DNA of 64,000 nt from Azospirillum baldaniorum (GTDB taxonomy: Bacteria; Pseudomonadota; Alphaproteobacteria; Azospirillales; Azospirillaceae), in NCBI RefSeq assembly GCF_003119195.2, contig NZ_CP022260.1, forward strand, positions 1 to 64,000. Direction: 5' to 3'. The number at the start of each line of letters is the position of its first letter. Position 1 is the stretch's first letter. The notes beneath the pieces are model-generated. The model did no database searches and was not told the DNA's origin. It saw only the letters and a list, made by a program, of their open reading frames with translations. The position numbers and the translations under genes were made by a program. Below, in pieces: positions 11,036 through 19,458 of the stretch.

Positions 11036-12790
11036 TCAGTATTGCGCAGTGATGTTGAAGAAGACCCGCATGTCCTTGTCGCCCTCGGTCGCGACGCGGC
11101 GGGTCAGCGGCTTGTCGATCTCAAGCGTCGCGAAAAGCCGTTCCACGAGGCTGGCGCGCACGCCGCCGCCCACGGAGACCAGCGAATTCCGGCTGTTCTG
11201 CTCCAGGCTGGAGCGGTTCCACACCTCGCCGCCATCGACGAAGCCGTAAATCTGGACGGCCTGCGCGAAGGCGTTGTCCGGCAGCACCGGCGTGTAGCGC
11301 AGCTCCAGCGACCCGGCCCAGCCGTTGTCGCCGGAGATCTCGCCCTCGTCGAAGGCACGGCCGTAGCTCGGGCCGCCCAACGCGATCTGCTCGCTGGCCA
11401 GCAGCGGTGTGCCCGCGGCCTGCATGGTGGCCGTTGCCAGGATGCTGAAGTTGGCCGGCAACTGCTGCACGCGGGTGATGTCGGCGGTGAGCTTGGTGAA
11501 GTCGCTGCGCCCGCGCTCCCGCGATGCGTAGGCGGAGCCGAGCTTCGTCGCGTCGAGGATGTCCAGACCCTGATGCACGAGGCCGCGCACCGCGGTGATG
11601 CCGTCCCAATTGTCGGTCCGGTCATAGCTGAAACCGCCGCGCAGGATGCGCAGGCGGTCGCGGTTGAAGCGGTCGCCGGAAATGTCGGTGTTCACGTCGC
11701 GGTATTCGAACTCGCCGACGGCGCGCAGGTTTTCCAGGCGCGAGCGGATCACCGGGTAGCTGAGCGTTCCCACGCCCGCGGCCACCCAGCTTTCCACGTC
11801 CAGCGGGTCGAGCGTCAGGCCGGGCCGCGACTTGGAGTAGGAGCCGGTGGCGGAGAAGGTCAGCCCGTCGCCGGTCACCAGCGCTTGGTAGCCGGCGCCG
11901 ACCGACCAAGCCCGCGACGCCGGGGAGGACACGCGCCCGCTGAGGTTCACCGTGTCGGCGTTCGGCCCGAAGGAGTTCAGCGCCGCCGTCGCGGTCGTCT
12001 GGGCGGTGCCGAGATAGGGCGTGTTGCGGTTGCTGAACGACACCAGGGCGTCCACCGCCTTGCGGTCCGTCTTCACCACCACCACCGAGGCGCCGAGCGT
12101 GTCCGGCGCCGGCTCCAGGCTGGCGCGCACGGTCAGGCCGGCAAGGTCGTTCGCCAGGAGAAGGCGGCGCTCGACCTCGGCGACGTTGATCGGCTTGACA
12201 CCACGCAGCGGCTCCACCAGCCGCTTCACCGCGGCGAGCGCCGGGCCGATGTCGTCGGGATAGGTGATGTCGGACACGAAGCCCTCGACCACCTGGAGGC
12301 GGAAGGTGCCGTCCTCGATCGTCTGGGCCGGAACGATGACCCGGCTGGTGATGAAGCCGTCGTTGCGGTAGCGGAACTCGATGTCGTTGGCGATCTTGAA
12401 CAGGTCCGCCACCGACACCTCGCGGCCCAGCATGTCCTGGTAGGCCGTCTTGAGGCTGTCCTGGCTGTAGGCGGTGGCGCCTTCGACAGAAACACTCCGC
12501 AACGTAAGGCGGTAATTCTCGGCCCCCGCCGGCGCCTCCGCCGCGGGCGCCTTCGGCACCGTCACCGCACCACCCGGCACCGAGGGCAGTGGCATCACCG
12601 GACGCGGCGCCTCCGGACGCGGTTCCGCGCCCGAGGGGAGCTGGGCCGGCAACTGTTGCGCGAGCGCTGGCGACGCCACGCCCGCGACGATAGAGCTTGC
12701 CGCCAAGCAAACCCACCAAGACGCTTTTCTCTTACCCACATCTTCTTTATGGATGAAGATGAAGGAGGCGACCTTGGTGGACGAATTCAT
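11036..12790 (-). CDS. ShlB/FhaC/HecB-family outer-membrane transporter (TpsB)
   Basis: This is a 584-residue outer-membrane pore that would secrete the adjacent TpsA adhesin. A signal peptide ends near ALA at 42-44 and is followed by a Pro-rich linker (50-88). A first POTRA domain covers about 92-177 and a second about 185-245, then a 16-strand-type barrel runs to the C-terminus. In the loop-6 region GGPSYGRAFDEG keeps the arginine of the family VRGF/Y motif in a slightly altered setting, and GEISGDNGW matches the conserved segment after it. The chain ends in an aromatic residue (QY), as barrel proteins usually do. Length is normal for FhaC-like proteins. Gene order B then A is a standard TPS operon arrangement. 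The pairing is secure by context. Confidence 0.93.
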   Translation of the reverse strand: MNSSTKVASFIFIHKEDVGKRKASWWVCLAASSIVAGVASPALAQQLPAQLPSGAEPRPEAPRPVMPLPSVPGGAVTVPKAPAAEAPAGAENYRLTLRSVSVEGATAYSQDSLKTAYQDMLGREVSVADLFKIANDIEFRYRNDGFITSRVIVPAQTIEDGTFRLQVVEGFVSDITYPDDIGPALAAVKRLVEPLRGVKPINVAEVERRLLLANDLAGLTVRASLEPAPDTLGASVVVVKTDRKAVDALVSFSNRNTPYLGTAQTTATAALNSFGPNADTVNLSGRVSSPASRAWSVGAGYQALVTGDGLTFSATGSYSKSRPGLTLDPLDVESWVAAGVGTLSYPVIRSRLENLRAVGEFEYRDVNTDISGDRFNRDRLRILRGGFSYDRTDNWDGITAVRGLVHQGLDILDATKLGSAYASRERGRSDFTKLTADITRVQQLPANFSILATATMQAAGTPLLASEQIALGGPSYGRAFDEGEISGDNGWAGSLELRYTPVLPDNAFAQAVQIYGFVDGGEVWNRSSLEQNSRNSLVSVGGGVRASLVERLFATLEIDKPLTRRVATEGDKDMRVFFNITAQY

Positions 12791-12945
12791 TGGAGCGGTA
12801 CCTTCACGCGATGTTCGTTGCTAACCTTTGATTAACGAAGACCCCACCGGATCTCCATCTGAGGTAGCTATTTCTATCATACGATTTCGGATTGGGTGTT
12901 AGTCCTAGTTTGTCGGAATTTGTAACATTCATATCCTCGTCATAA

Positions 12946-13590
12946 GTGGCGCTGGGCCGGCACACCACATCGCGACACCACGCCGACCGAGGGCAGTGGG
13001 TGCGCGCCCCTCACGGCCCGCCAATTGGCCATCGCCTGCGCCCGAGAGGTGTGCAGGATGCGGCGGGAGATCAGATGGTGCTGGAGGTTGAAGATGCCGG
13101 AAGCGGCAGCGTGCATGGAGATGAACCGCTGCATCCTAAGCTTGCGTCAACGGACTGGCTGGTGCGAGACCTCGGCCCGGTTGTTCTGTCGCCGGCTTTG
13201 CTCAAGGCGCGCCGTCAGACCGATCTCACGGAAAGCGACTCCGTAGGACCAAGCTTGTCGGTGGTGACCTGTGTGGGTGCGAAGCCCTGCTTCTTGAACA
13301 TCTTGCGCATGAGCTTGCGTGCCGCAGCCTTGTCCCGTCGGCGCTGGATGAGCAGTTCCAGGGCCTCTGCCGAAGGCGCCGCGGGTTGTCGGCGATCGCC
13401 GGCCTGAACCTCAAAACCCACCGACGAACGGTCTCGCAAGGACAACCCGCGAAACTCGCGCCATACCCGGACCGGGCTTTCCTCAAAGGATGCGTTTGGC
13501 CCACTCCAGCGGCATCGGTGACCGCCGCGCGCCTGCATGACGATGAGGATGTCCTCCAGGCCTTCGAGACGCGCGGTGAGTTTCAGTCAT
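12946..13590 (-). pseudogene. IS6-family (DDE) transposase relic
   Basis: Fragments of one transposase are spread over all three minus-strand frames. The CETVRRWVLRF segment of the helix-turn-helix-like region is at about 13440. RRRDKAAARKLMRKM, KKQGFAP and TDKLG lie at about 13240-13350, followed in another frame by SYGVAFREIGLTARLEQ and NNRAEVSHQPVR (about 13150-13250). The C-terminal MQRFISMHAA and HLISRR pieces lie at 12990-13134. The block between the RRW segment and the RRRDKAAA segment, which normally carries the first two catalytic Asp residues, is missing. The element is therefore dead by internal deletion plus frameshifts. No terminal inverted repeats were identified. Confidence 0.8.
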
Positions 13591-13889
13591 AAGCCTCACT
13601 CCGAGGGCGTCGCCTTGGCGGTGTGACTCAAGCCGAACAGCCTTCGACAAACCCGGCGCAATTCAGTCCGAGCGTCGACTTGACCGCTGTCTGACCTGTG
13701 CACGATAATCGGATATAAATCGCGATCGATCCTCTTCGTTCCGAGGCGCCAGACGACGAGTCATGCCGAAGGTCTCGACCGACAACGAAACGATCGCTGC
13801 GCCCAGTGACCAAACATCCAGATCATTGTGTCGCAGGCACCGACCGGCAGGAGTCCCAAAGGAGCCTGCGACCAGCGCGGAATGAACCG
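13591..13889. other. Intergenic stretch without recognisable gene
   Basis: This gap lies between the transposase relic and the carboxymuconolactone-decarboxylase-fold gene. It has a few short open frames but none with a ribosome site or a recognisable product. It may contain flanking debris of the insertion element. The last part presumably holds the promoter of the downstream gene. Confidence 0.4.
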
Positions 13890-14210
13890 ATGACCGACAC
13901 GGCACAAGTAAGCAATGCCTTCCAAACGTTCATGAAAGAAGCACCGGCTCACCAGCAGGCGTGGCTCGAAGCGGTGAAGAAGCTGGGATTGGCCTCCGCC
14001 CTGGACGCCAAAACCGCTGAGCTCGTCTACATTGGAATTCTGGCCGCCGCCCGTCTTGAGAGCGGTTTGCCCTTCCATGTCGCCGAAGCCAAGCGATTGG
14101 GCGCCACGCGCGACGAGGTCGTCAGCGCCGTGCTGGCGGGTCTTCCCGCGGTCGGCAACGCCGTGATTCAGGCTTTGCCGGTAGCGGTAGCGGCTTACGA
14201 TCGCAGTTAG
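13890..14210 (+). CDS. Carboxymuconolactone decarboxylase/AhpD-fold small protein lacking the CxxC pair
   Basis: The product is 106 residues of all-helical character, matching the AhpD/CMD fold. The helix around residues 42-63 (AELVYIGILAAARLESGLPFH) occupies the place of the family active-site helix. The usual redox pair CxxC is absent and reads RLESGLPFHV, while the downstream His and the Lys-Arg-Leu-Gly turn are kept. Peroxidase-reductase chemistry of the AhpD type is therefore unlikely. A decarboxylase, isomerase or binding role is possible. The first in-frame ATG fitting the fold is at 13890; earlier in-frame codons would add an unrelated leader. The gene stands alone between the transposase relic and the dha genes, and its role is unknown. 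Confidence 0.72.
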   Translation: MTDTAQVSNAFQTFMKEAPAHQQAWLEAVKKLGLASALDAKTAELVYIGILAAARLESGLPFHVAEAKRLGATRDEVVSAVLAGLPAVGNAVIQALPVAVAAYDRS

Positions 14211-14512
14211 GAGACCTGTGCGCGGGTGGGACTATCTGGCGGAAAATCCGGGCGTTGAGCGCCATGGAGGCGGTTGACCGACCGCCGAGGAGGGGGCTGA
14301 CCGATCCGTGCTTGGTCGTCGCCTCGATGGCCGTGGTCGGCGACGACTCCAGACCCGTCGGATAGCCACGCTCAGGTCCGCATCGTGGCACGAGCGTGCG
14401 GGGCCGGCGCGGTCCCTCAGGAAGGCACCCCCAACGGGTTGAGGGTGCCGTTTCAAAAGCGCCACCGGGTGCCGGTTCATGAACGGGACATCTTGCAACC
14501 CGGCCCCCAGCG
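14211..14512. other. Gap between two converging genes with one hairpin
   Basis: No convincing gene is visible. A 12-bp inverted repeat with one mismatch and a 2-nt loop lies at 14424-14449 (arms GGCACCCCCAAC and GTTGAGGGTGCC). It lacks a clean T-run on either side but could act as a bidirectional terminator between the converging genes. An open minus-strand reading through 14250-14400 has no match I recognise. Confidence 0.35.
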
Positions 14513-15127
14513 TCACGCACCGCGCCGACAAATGCTCTCGATGAGGCGCGCGAAGGCGAGCATGCCGGGATCGTCCATGCCGATGCTCTTGTCGGCATAC
14601 ATGCGGGCCCGTCCCATGCGGCAGGGTTCGTTCCGGAAGCGGACGAGCGCCTCGTCACAGGCTGCGACCGCTCTTGCGCGGATCGCAGCCTGATCCCCGG
14701 CACCGGCCAGGGCCGAGGAAACCGCATCGAGCGCATCGACCACGGTCTTATCCCCAAGCTTCGCGCCACCGCGCGCCATGACGGCATCGCGCGCCTGCTC
14801 GAGAAGGGGGGCCAGTTCGCTCCAGGGGATTTCGGCCCGCCCCTTCGTCCTTTTCGACATCGTCAGGAGCCCGGTCGCGAGCAAGGTACCGAGGCTCGAT
14901 CCCGTGGCGGCCGCCGCAGCCTTGGCAAGGATGCCCAGGCTCACCCCGACATCGTCAATCCCATCCATCCGCTGCTCGGCCATGAGATCCAGCACCCGGC
15001 GCAACATGCCGCCGGTGTCTCCGTCGCCGAGCCGGGAGTCGGCCGCGTTGAGTTCCTGTTCAAGGGTTGCCATGCGCGCGTGCGCGAGGGCGACACCGGC
15101 GGCAATCTGTGTGACGGTCAGGCCCAT
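14513..15127 (-). CDS. dhaL: Dihydroxyacetone kinase, DhaL (ADP/ATP-binding) subunit
   Basis: The protein is 204 residues and made entirely of the Dak2/DhaL helical-barrel domain that binds the nucleotide and two Mg2+ ions. The metal-binding Asp cluster is visible as Asp30, Asp35 and Asp37 in NAADSRLGDGDTGGML. The phosphate-contacting ATGSSLGTLLATGL segment follows near residue 92. The chosen ATG at 15127 begins two bases after the dhaK stop; an in-frame TTG six bases earlier would overlap dhaK. With dhaK it would phosphorylate dihydroxyacetone or a related ketose. Neither an ATP-dependent C-terminal fusion nor a DhaM phosphotransferase subunit is encoded nearby, so the phosphate donor (ATP or a distant PTS protein) cannot be decided from this window. 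Confidence 0.9.
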   Translation of the reverse strand: MGLTVTQIAAGVALAHARMATLEQELNAADSRLGDGDTGGMLRRVLDLMAEQRMDGIDDVGVSLGILAKAAAAATGSSLGTLLATGLLTMSKRTKGRAEIPWSELAPLLEQARDAVMARGGAKLGDKTVVDALDAVSSALAGAGDQAAIRARAVAACDEALVRFRNEPCRMGRARMYADKSIGMDDPGMLAFARLIESICRRGA

Positions 15128-15129
15128 GG

Positions 15130-16128
15130 TCAACCAACCTTCCAGAAGGGGCAGGACGCCGGAGCGGCGAGAAGCCGTTCCAGCTCATCATCGAGGAAGC
15201 AAAGGCTGAGCGACACGCCGGTCATTTCCATCGAGGTCACGTAAGGCCCGACCAGCGGCTGGACGACCGCCAGCCCAGCCTTGTCCAGCCGTTCCGCGAT
15301 GCGCCGGTAGAGGATGAAAAGCTCTTCCAGGGGGGTGGCGCCGAGGCTGTTGACCAGGACCGACACGCGGTTTCCACTTCCCTCGGGCCGTTCCGCCAGG
15401 AGGCGGTCGACCATCTCGTCCGCGACGGCATCCGCCGGCTTGAGCGTGTCGCGCCAGATTCCGGGCTCGCCGTGGATGCCGATGCCCATTTCCATTTCGC
15501 TTGGGGCAATGCGGAACGACGGCTCCGCCGCACCGGGGATCTGGCAGGACGAGAGGGCGCAGCCGATGGTCCGCGTCCGCTCCACGGCCTTCGCCGCCGC
15601 CGCGGTCACCTCGGCCAGCGAGGCGCCCTCGTCGGCCCGGGCGCCGGCGATCTTGTAGGCGTAGACGATGCCGGCGACGCCGCGCCTCTTGCTGCGTTCT
15701 GCGGGGGCGGCGCTGGCGATGTCATCGGTGCCGAGCACCGTGCTCAGTTCCAGCCCCTCCTCCTCAAGGAACTCCCCCGCCATGTCGAAGTTCATGCGGT
15801 CGCCACCGTAGTTCCCGTACAGGCGCAGGACACCGCGCCCACCATCCGCCGCCTTGATCGCGGCCATGCAGGAATCCACGGTGGGGCCTTCGAAGACGTT
15901 GCCGATCGAGCAGGCGTCGACGAGGCCCGGACCGACATAGCCGGTGAACAGGGGCAGGTGTCCGGATCCGCCGCCGGTCACGATACCGACCTTGCCCGCC
16001 CGGGCGCCTTCGGTGCGGCGGATCACCCGGCCCGCCGGTCCATCGCGCATGAGCGACGGATGGGCGGCGCACAGCCCGTCGAGCATCTCGTCCACATAGT
16101 GCGCGGGATCGTTGATCAGCTTCTTCAC
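15130..16128 (-). CDS. dhaK: Dihydroxyacetone kinase, DhaK (substrate-binding) subunit
   Basis: The protein is 332 residues and covers the complete Dak1/DhaK fold. The Gly-rich GGGSGH loop lies at 52-57. The histidine that forms the covalent hemiaminal with the ketone substrate is His219 in GIGIHGEPG. The GNYGGDRMNFDMA segment (105-117) is also conserved. It forms a tight pair with dhaL (2-bp gap). Family members phosphorylate dihydroxyacetone, and close relatives act on erythrulose-type C4 ketoses, so the substrate is uncertain. The neighbouring IclR regulator, DapA-family lyase and tricarboxylate-type transporter suggest that the triose is produced inside a sugar-acid or carboxylate pathway rather than from glycerol. 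Confidence 0.92.
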   Translation of the reverse strand: MKKLINDPAHYVDEMLDGLCAAHPSLMRDGPAGRVIRRTEGARAGKVGIVTGGGSGHLPLFTGYVGPGLVDACSIGNVFEGPTVDSCMAAIKAADGGRGVLRLYGNYGGDRMNFDMAGEFLEEEGLELSTVLGTDDIASAAPAERSKRRGVAGIVYAYKIAGARADEGASLAEVTAAAAKAVERTRTIGCALSSCQIPGAAEPSFRIAPSEMEMGIGIHGEPGIWRDTLKPADAVADEMVDRLLAERPEGSGNRVSVLVNSLGATPLEELFILYRRIAERLDKAGLAVVQPLVGPYVTSMEMTGVSLSLCFLDDELERLLAAPASCPFWKVG

Positions 16129-16274
16129 GATGGAGTTCTCCCGTTGCGCCGCGTCCGCGCGCCATGGCAGCCCTCCGCCCGCAGCGCTCCGGCGCGTCGG
16201 TCACTGGAAGGGTTCGATGGTCGGATGCAGGCTTGTGGGGCTTGGAGCCGGACGCCGAGGGCCGGCCCCGCCCG

Positions 16275-17081
16275 TTACGTGATGGGTGCGTTGGGTGCGG
16301 GCGCCGCGGCGGCGCCGTCGTTGCTGTAGCCCAGCTGGAGTGAAATCGACTCCGCGTGGCTCATGACGACCGGGGCGAGGCTCTGCACCCGTTCGTGCGT
16401 CATGCGCGTGGCGGGGCCGCTCACGCTCACCGCGGCGAAGACATGCCCGCTGGTGTTGCGGATCGGCGCGGCGACGCAGCGCACGCCGATGTCGATCTCA
16501 CCATCGTCGATGGCGTATCCGCGCTGGCGGATCGATGCCAGATCCTCCCTCAGCCGGTCGGGGTCGGTGAGGGTGTTGCGTGTGTAGGCCGGAAGCCCCA
16601 TCCCAAGGACGCGGTCGATGACCAGGTCCGATTGGAAGGCCAGGGTCGCCTTGCCGACACCGGTGCAATGGCAGGGCGACGCCTCCATCGTGGTCGTCGC
16701 GTTGTTCTGGCCGGATCGGCCCCCCGCGCCCCGCTCGATGAAGACCATCTTCATGCCGTCGAAGACGCACAGGTGGACGGTCTCCCGCGACAGGGTGCTG
16801 AGCGCATCCACATACGGCTTCGCCACGCGGTGCACGTCCATGTTGGCCAGAACGATCGACCCCAGCTCGAAGAGCTTGATGCCGAGCCGGTACTCGTCGC
16901 GGCTGTGGTCCTGTTCCAGGAACCCGATTTCCTTGAGCGTCAGGATAAGGCGGTGCGCCGTGCTGCGCGGAAGCTTGGTCCGGCGGGCCACGTCGGCGAG
17001 CGACAGCCTGCGGTCGACGGTGGAAAAACATTCAAGGACGCTGAGCATCTTTCCAGCTGACTTGATGTTGTTCGTCTTCAA
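16275..17081 (-). CDS. IclR-family transcriptional regulator
   Basis: About 268 residues carry the IclR N-terminal winged helix (AGKMLSVLECFS to RSTAHRLILTLKEIGFLEQ, residues 8-55) and the C-terminal effector-binding domain. That domain shows the typical GVGKATLA, RGYAIDDGEIDIGVRCVAAPI and VSVSGP motifs. I chose the TTG at 17081 because an AAGGA ribosome site precedes it by 10 nt and the family fold begins there; the frame is open upstream to an ATG at 17222. The gene lies between dhaK and the DapA-family gene on the same strand. It is the obvious candidate regulator of this island, including the divergent transporter, through palindromes in the 18.23-18.42 kb intergenic region. Confidence 0.88.
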   Translation of the reverse strand: MKTNNIKSAGKMLSVLECFSTVDRRLSLADVARRTKLPRSTAHRLILTLKEIGFLEQDHSRDEYRLGIKLFELGSIVLANMDVHRVAKPYVDALSTLSRETVHLCVFDGMKMVFIERGAGGRSGQNNATTTMEASPCHCTGVGKATLAFQSDLVIDRVLGMGLPAYTRNTLTDPDRLREDLASIRQRGYAIDDGEIDIGVRCVAAPIRNTSGHVFAAVSVSGPATRMTHERVQSLAPVVMSHAESISLQLGYSNDGAAAAPAPNAPIT

Positions 17082-17312
17082 GAATGCCTGTTCCTTCTGC
17101 TCCCCTGCCGGACAGGCGTACCGGGCATGGTCGTGGAGCCCAGTTCCGCCTGCTTCAGGCGCAGGGCGGGGCAAAGATCGGCCAACCGGCCCTCCGGGGT
17201 CAAGTCGTGTCGACGCGCTCATCGTCCCTCCCTGGCTTCCCTCCCTGGGGATGCCACCCCCGCAAGCGCGCTTCCGAGGGTGGCCGGCATTCCGTGGCTT
17301 CGGCTGACGCCG

Positions 17313-18227
17313 CTATTCCGCCGCGGCCGTTGTCGGCGAGGCCTCGTAACGAAGCACCTCGCGCAGGGCGGCATCGATGCGCGCCTTCTGCGCCTCGGTG
17401 GCGGCGGGCATCGGCTGGCGCGGGACGCCGACCTCGCACCCCTGCCGGCTGAGCGAATGCTTGACGCACCCAGGCAGGTTGTCGCCGTTGATCGTGTTCC
17501 AGAAGGCCAGCAGGCTCCGATGGATTTCCAGCGCGCGGGGATGGTCGCCAGCCTGCACGGCATTCCACAGCGCGACGGTCACGCCGGGCACCGCGGCCGG
17601 ATTCGCCGCGATCGTGCCGTGGGCTCCCAGCGCGAAGGACGGGTAGAGAAGCGCGTCGACCGCCGTGAAGACGAGTTTGCCCGGCACCTGCTCGTTCAGC
17701 AGATCGGCCATCAGCTTGAGGTCGCCCGCGCTCTGCTTGACGCCGATGACGCTGTCGATCTCCTTCATGATGCGGACCAGGAGCGACGGCGACAGGTAGT
17801 TCCAAGGCACCACGTTGTAGATGACGATCGGCATCCGCGTCTCGCCCGCGAGCGTGCGGAAATGCTCCAGCGTCGCGTCCTCGTCGGGTTTGAAGACGTA
17901 GTGGACGGGCGTCACCTGCAAGGCCGCCACCGGCAGATGCTCCAGGGCCCTGGCCTTGGCGATGGCGTCGCGGGTGCTGTTGACGATGATTCCCGCCACG
18001 ACGGGGACGGCGCCGTCGACCTCCTCGCAGGAAATGGCGACGAGACGGGTCAGTTCCTCGGTCGAGAGGGTGTGCCCCTCGCCGGTGCTTCCTCCGACGC
18101 AGACGCCGTGGACGCCCTTTTGCAGCATGAACCGCACCTGGGCGCGGAACGCCGCCTCATCGATCTCCCCGTCGGCCGTGAACGGTGTGACCAGAGGGGG
18201 GATGATGCCGCTCAGCGAAATTGACAT
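17313..18227 (-). CDS. DapA-family (dihydrodipicolinate synthase-like) aldolase/dehydratase
   Basis: This is a 304-residue class I Schiff-base lyase of the DHDPS/N-acetylneuraminate lyase family. The Schiff-base lysine is Lys164 in IGVKQSAGD, the catalytic tyrosine is Tyr137 in IVIYNVV, and the carboxylate-binding GGSTGE loop lies at 45-50. The start at 18227 has an AGAGGAAA ribosome site; an in-frame ATG 84 bp upstream adds no conserved sequence. It is unlikely to be biosynthetic DapA, given its setting beside a kinase for dihydroxyacetone, an IclR regulator and a divergent tripartite tricarboxylate transporter. Family members in such places cleave or dehydrate 2-keto-3-deoxy sugar acids. 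A product of pyruvate plus a triose would feed DhaKL, but that is inference. Confidence 0.85.
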   Translation of the reverse strand: MSISLSGIIPPLVTPFTADGEIDEAAFRAQVRFMLQKGVHGVCVGGSTGEGHTLSTEELTRLVAISCEEVDGAVPVVAGIIVNSTRDAIAKARALEHLPVAALQVTPVHYVFKPDEDATLEHFRTLAGETRMPIVIYNVVPWNYLSPSLLVRIMKEIDSVIGVKQSAGDLKLMADLLNEQVPGKLVFTAVDALLYPSFALGAHGTIAANPAAVPGVTVALWNAVQAGDHPRALEIHRSLLAFWNTINGDNLPGCVKHSLSRQGCEVGVPRQPMPAATEAQKARIDAALREVLRYEASPTTAAAE

Positions 18228-18249
18228 TTGGACGTTTCCTCTTTGTTTG

Positions 18250-18364
18250 TCCCACAATGCGGTATTTGCGTTCAGCGCCCATAACCTGTCAACGCCGATT
18301 AGCATTGTCAATGCTGGTTATAAAGGTATGTTGGCTTGACGAACATCCCGTATCGTGGGATACG
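18250..18364. promoter_or_regulatory. Inverted pair of 14-bp operator-like sites plus a central palindrome
   Basis: The divergent region between the DapA-family gene and tctC holds TCCCACAATGCGGT at 18250-18263. Its near copy TCCCACGATACGGG occurs in opposite orientation at 18347-18360 (11 of 14 positions match), one beside each divergent gene. The second copy also sits in a perfect 6-4-6 inverted repeat at 18349-18364. Midway lies AGCATTGTCAATGCT (18301-18315), a perfect 7-1-7 palindrome. IclR proteins bind palindromes of this size. Assigning these sites to the nearby IclR gene is inference. Confidence 0.55.
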
Positions 18365-18418
18365 ACAGAAAAGGCAGGGCGCCGAACCGCCCTGCGGCAT
18401 GTCTTGGAGGAGACGCTC

Positions 18419-19408
18419 ATGATGGGACTGGCCACAGGCAGGCTTGGCCGCGGGACGGCGGTTACCGTTGCCATGTTGACGTGTCTTGGGGGGGCCGCTC
18501 CGGCTCTTGCCGAATGGCCCGAGCGGCCGGTGACGCTGATCGTCATTGCCGGGGCCGGAGGCGGCAGCGACTACACGATGCGCCTGCTCGCCCGGGAACT
18601 CGAAGCCAAGCTCGGCCGCCCCTTCAACGTCGTGAACCAGCCTCAGGCGTCGGGCGTCGTCGGGATGACGACCTATACGACGGCCAAGCCCGACGGCTAC
18701 ACGCTTGGCCAGATCGCCCCGTTCGCCCAGTACAGGCTGCTGGGACAGGCCGATTTCACGTCGGCGAGCTACACCCCGATCGCCCAGTTCAACGCCGATC
18801 CCGCGGCGGTGCACGTTGCGCAGAATTCCCCGCTGAAGAGCGTGGCGGACATCGTGGCCAAGCTGAAGGCGGACCCCGGCTCGCTCCGCATCTCGTGCGG
18901 CGGCACGTGCAACGCCAGTTGGGACATCCCCTTCATCTCCCTGCTTCTCGACCAGGGCGTTGATGCCAAACGGCTCAATCTGATTCCCGCCGCCGGGTCG
19001 GCGGCCGGACTGCAGGAACTGGCCTCCGGCGGCGTCGATGTCGTCCTGTGCTCGCTTCCCGAGGTCGACGCGCTGCGCGACGCGGGCCGGGTCCGCAGCA
19101 TCGCGGTGATGAGCGAGACGCGCGTCGAGGGCTACCCGGACGTCGCCACCGTCGGCGAGCAGGTCGGAAAGCCGTACAGTGGCGGCACCTGGCGCGGTCT
19201 GGCCGGCCCCCCCGGCATGGACCCTGCGCTCGTGGCGCGGATCGAATCCGCGGTGAGGGACGCGTTCGAGAGCGACCGCTTCCAGCACGAGATGAAGGCG
19301 CGCCGGTTCGGGGCGGCCTGGCTTGGGCGGACCGAGTTGAAGGCCTTCATGGAGCAGCACGAGCAGGAGACCGCACGCGCGATCAACGCCGTCGGGTACA
19401 ACAAGTAG
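18419..19408 (+). CDS. tctC: Tripartite tricarboxylate transporter substrate-binding protein 1 (TctC/Bug family)
   Basis: The protein is 329 residues: a secreted periplasmic binding protein with a signal peptide ending at about ALA-EWPERP, followed by the Bug-family body. Family signatures visible are WPERPVTLIV at the mature N-terminus, GAGGGSDYTMRLLA (the beta-strand/loop that binds carboxylates), PDGYTLG and GGTWRGLAGPPGMD near the C-terminus. An AGGAG ribosome site precedes the ATG. It is the first gene of a four-gene transporter operon and is followed 50 bp later by a paralogue of similar length. It probably delivers a di- or tricarboxylate or sugar acid to TctAB. Two cysteines in RISCGGTCNASWD are matched in the neighbouring paralogue (HCSGGCGSVWD), which suggests a conserved disulfide. 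Confidence 0.9.
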   Translation: MMGLATGRLGRGTAVTVAMLTCLGGAAPALAEWPERPVTLIVIAGAGGGSDYTMRLLARELEAKLGRPFNVVNQPQASGVVGMTTYTTAKPDGYTLGQIAPFAQYRLLGQADFTSASYTPIAQFNADPAAVHVAQNSPLKSVADIVAKLKADPGSLRISCGGTCNASWDIPFISLLLDQGVDAKRLNLIPAAGSAAGLQELASGGVDVVLCSLPEVDALRDAGRVRSIAVMSETRVEGYPDVATVGEQVGKPYSGGTWRGLAGPPGMDPALVARIESAVRDAFESDRFQHEMKARRFGAAWLGRTELKAFMEQHEQETARAINAVGYNK

Positions 19409-19458
19409 ATATCGATCCGATGGCGTGCGCGCGTCGGACGGCAATGGGAGGAAAATCC

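Noticed and set aside
9338..12835. Very long open frame on the plus strand opposite the adhesin and its pore
   Set aside because: It is antisense to two confidently identified genes, Arg/Gly/Ala/His-rich with no domain, and typical of shadow frames in GC-rich DNA.
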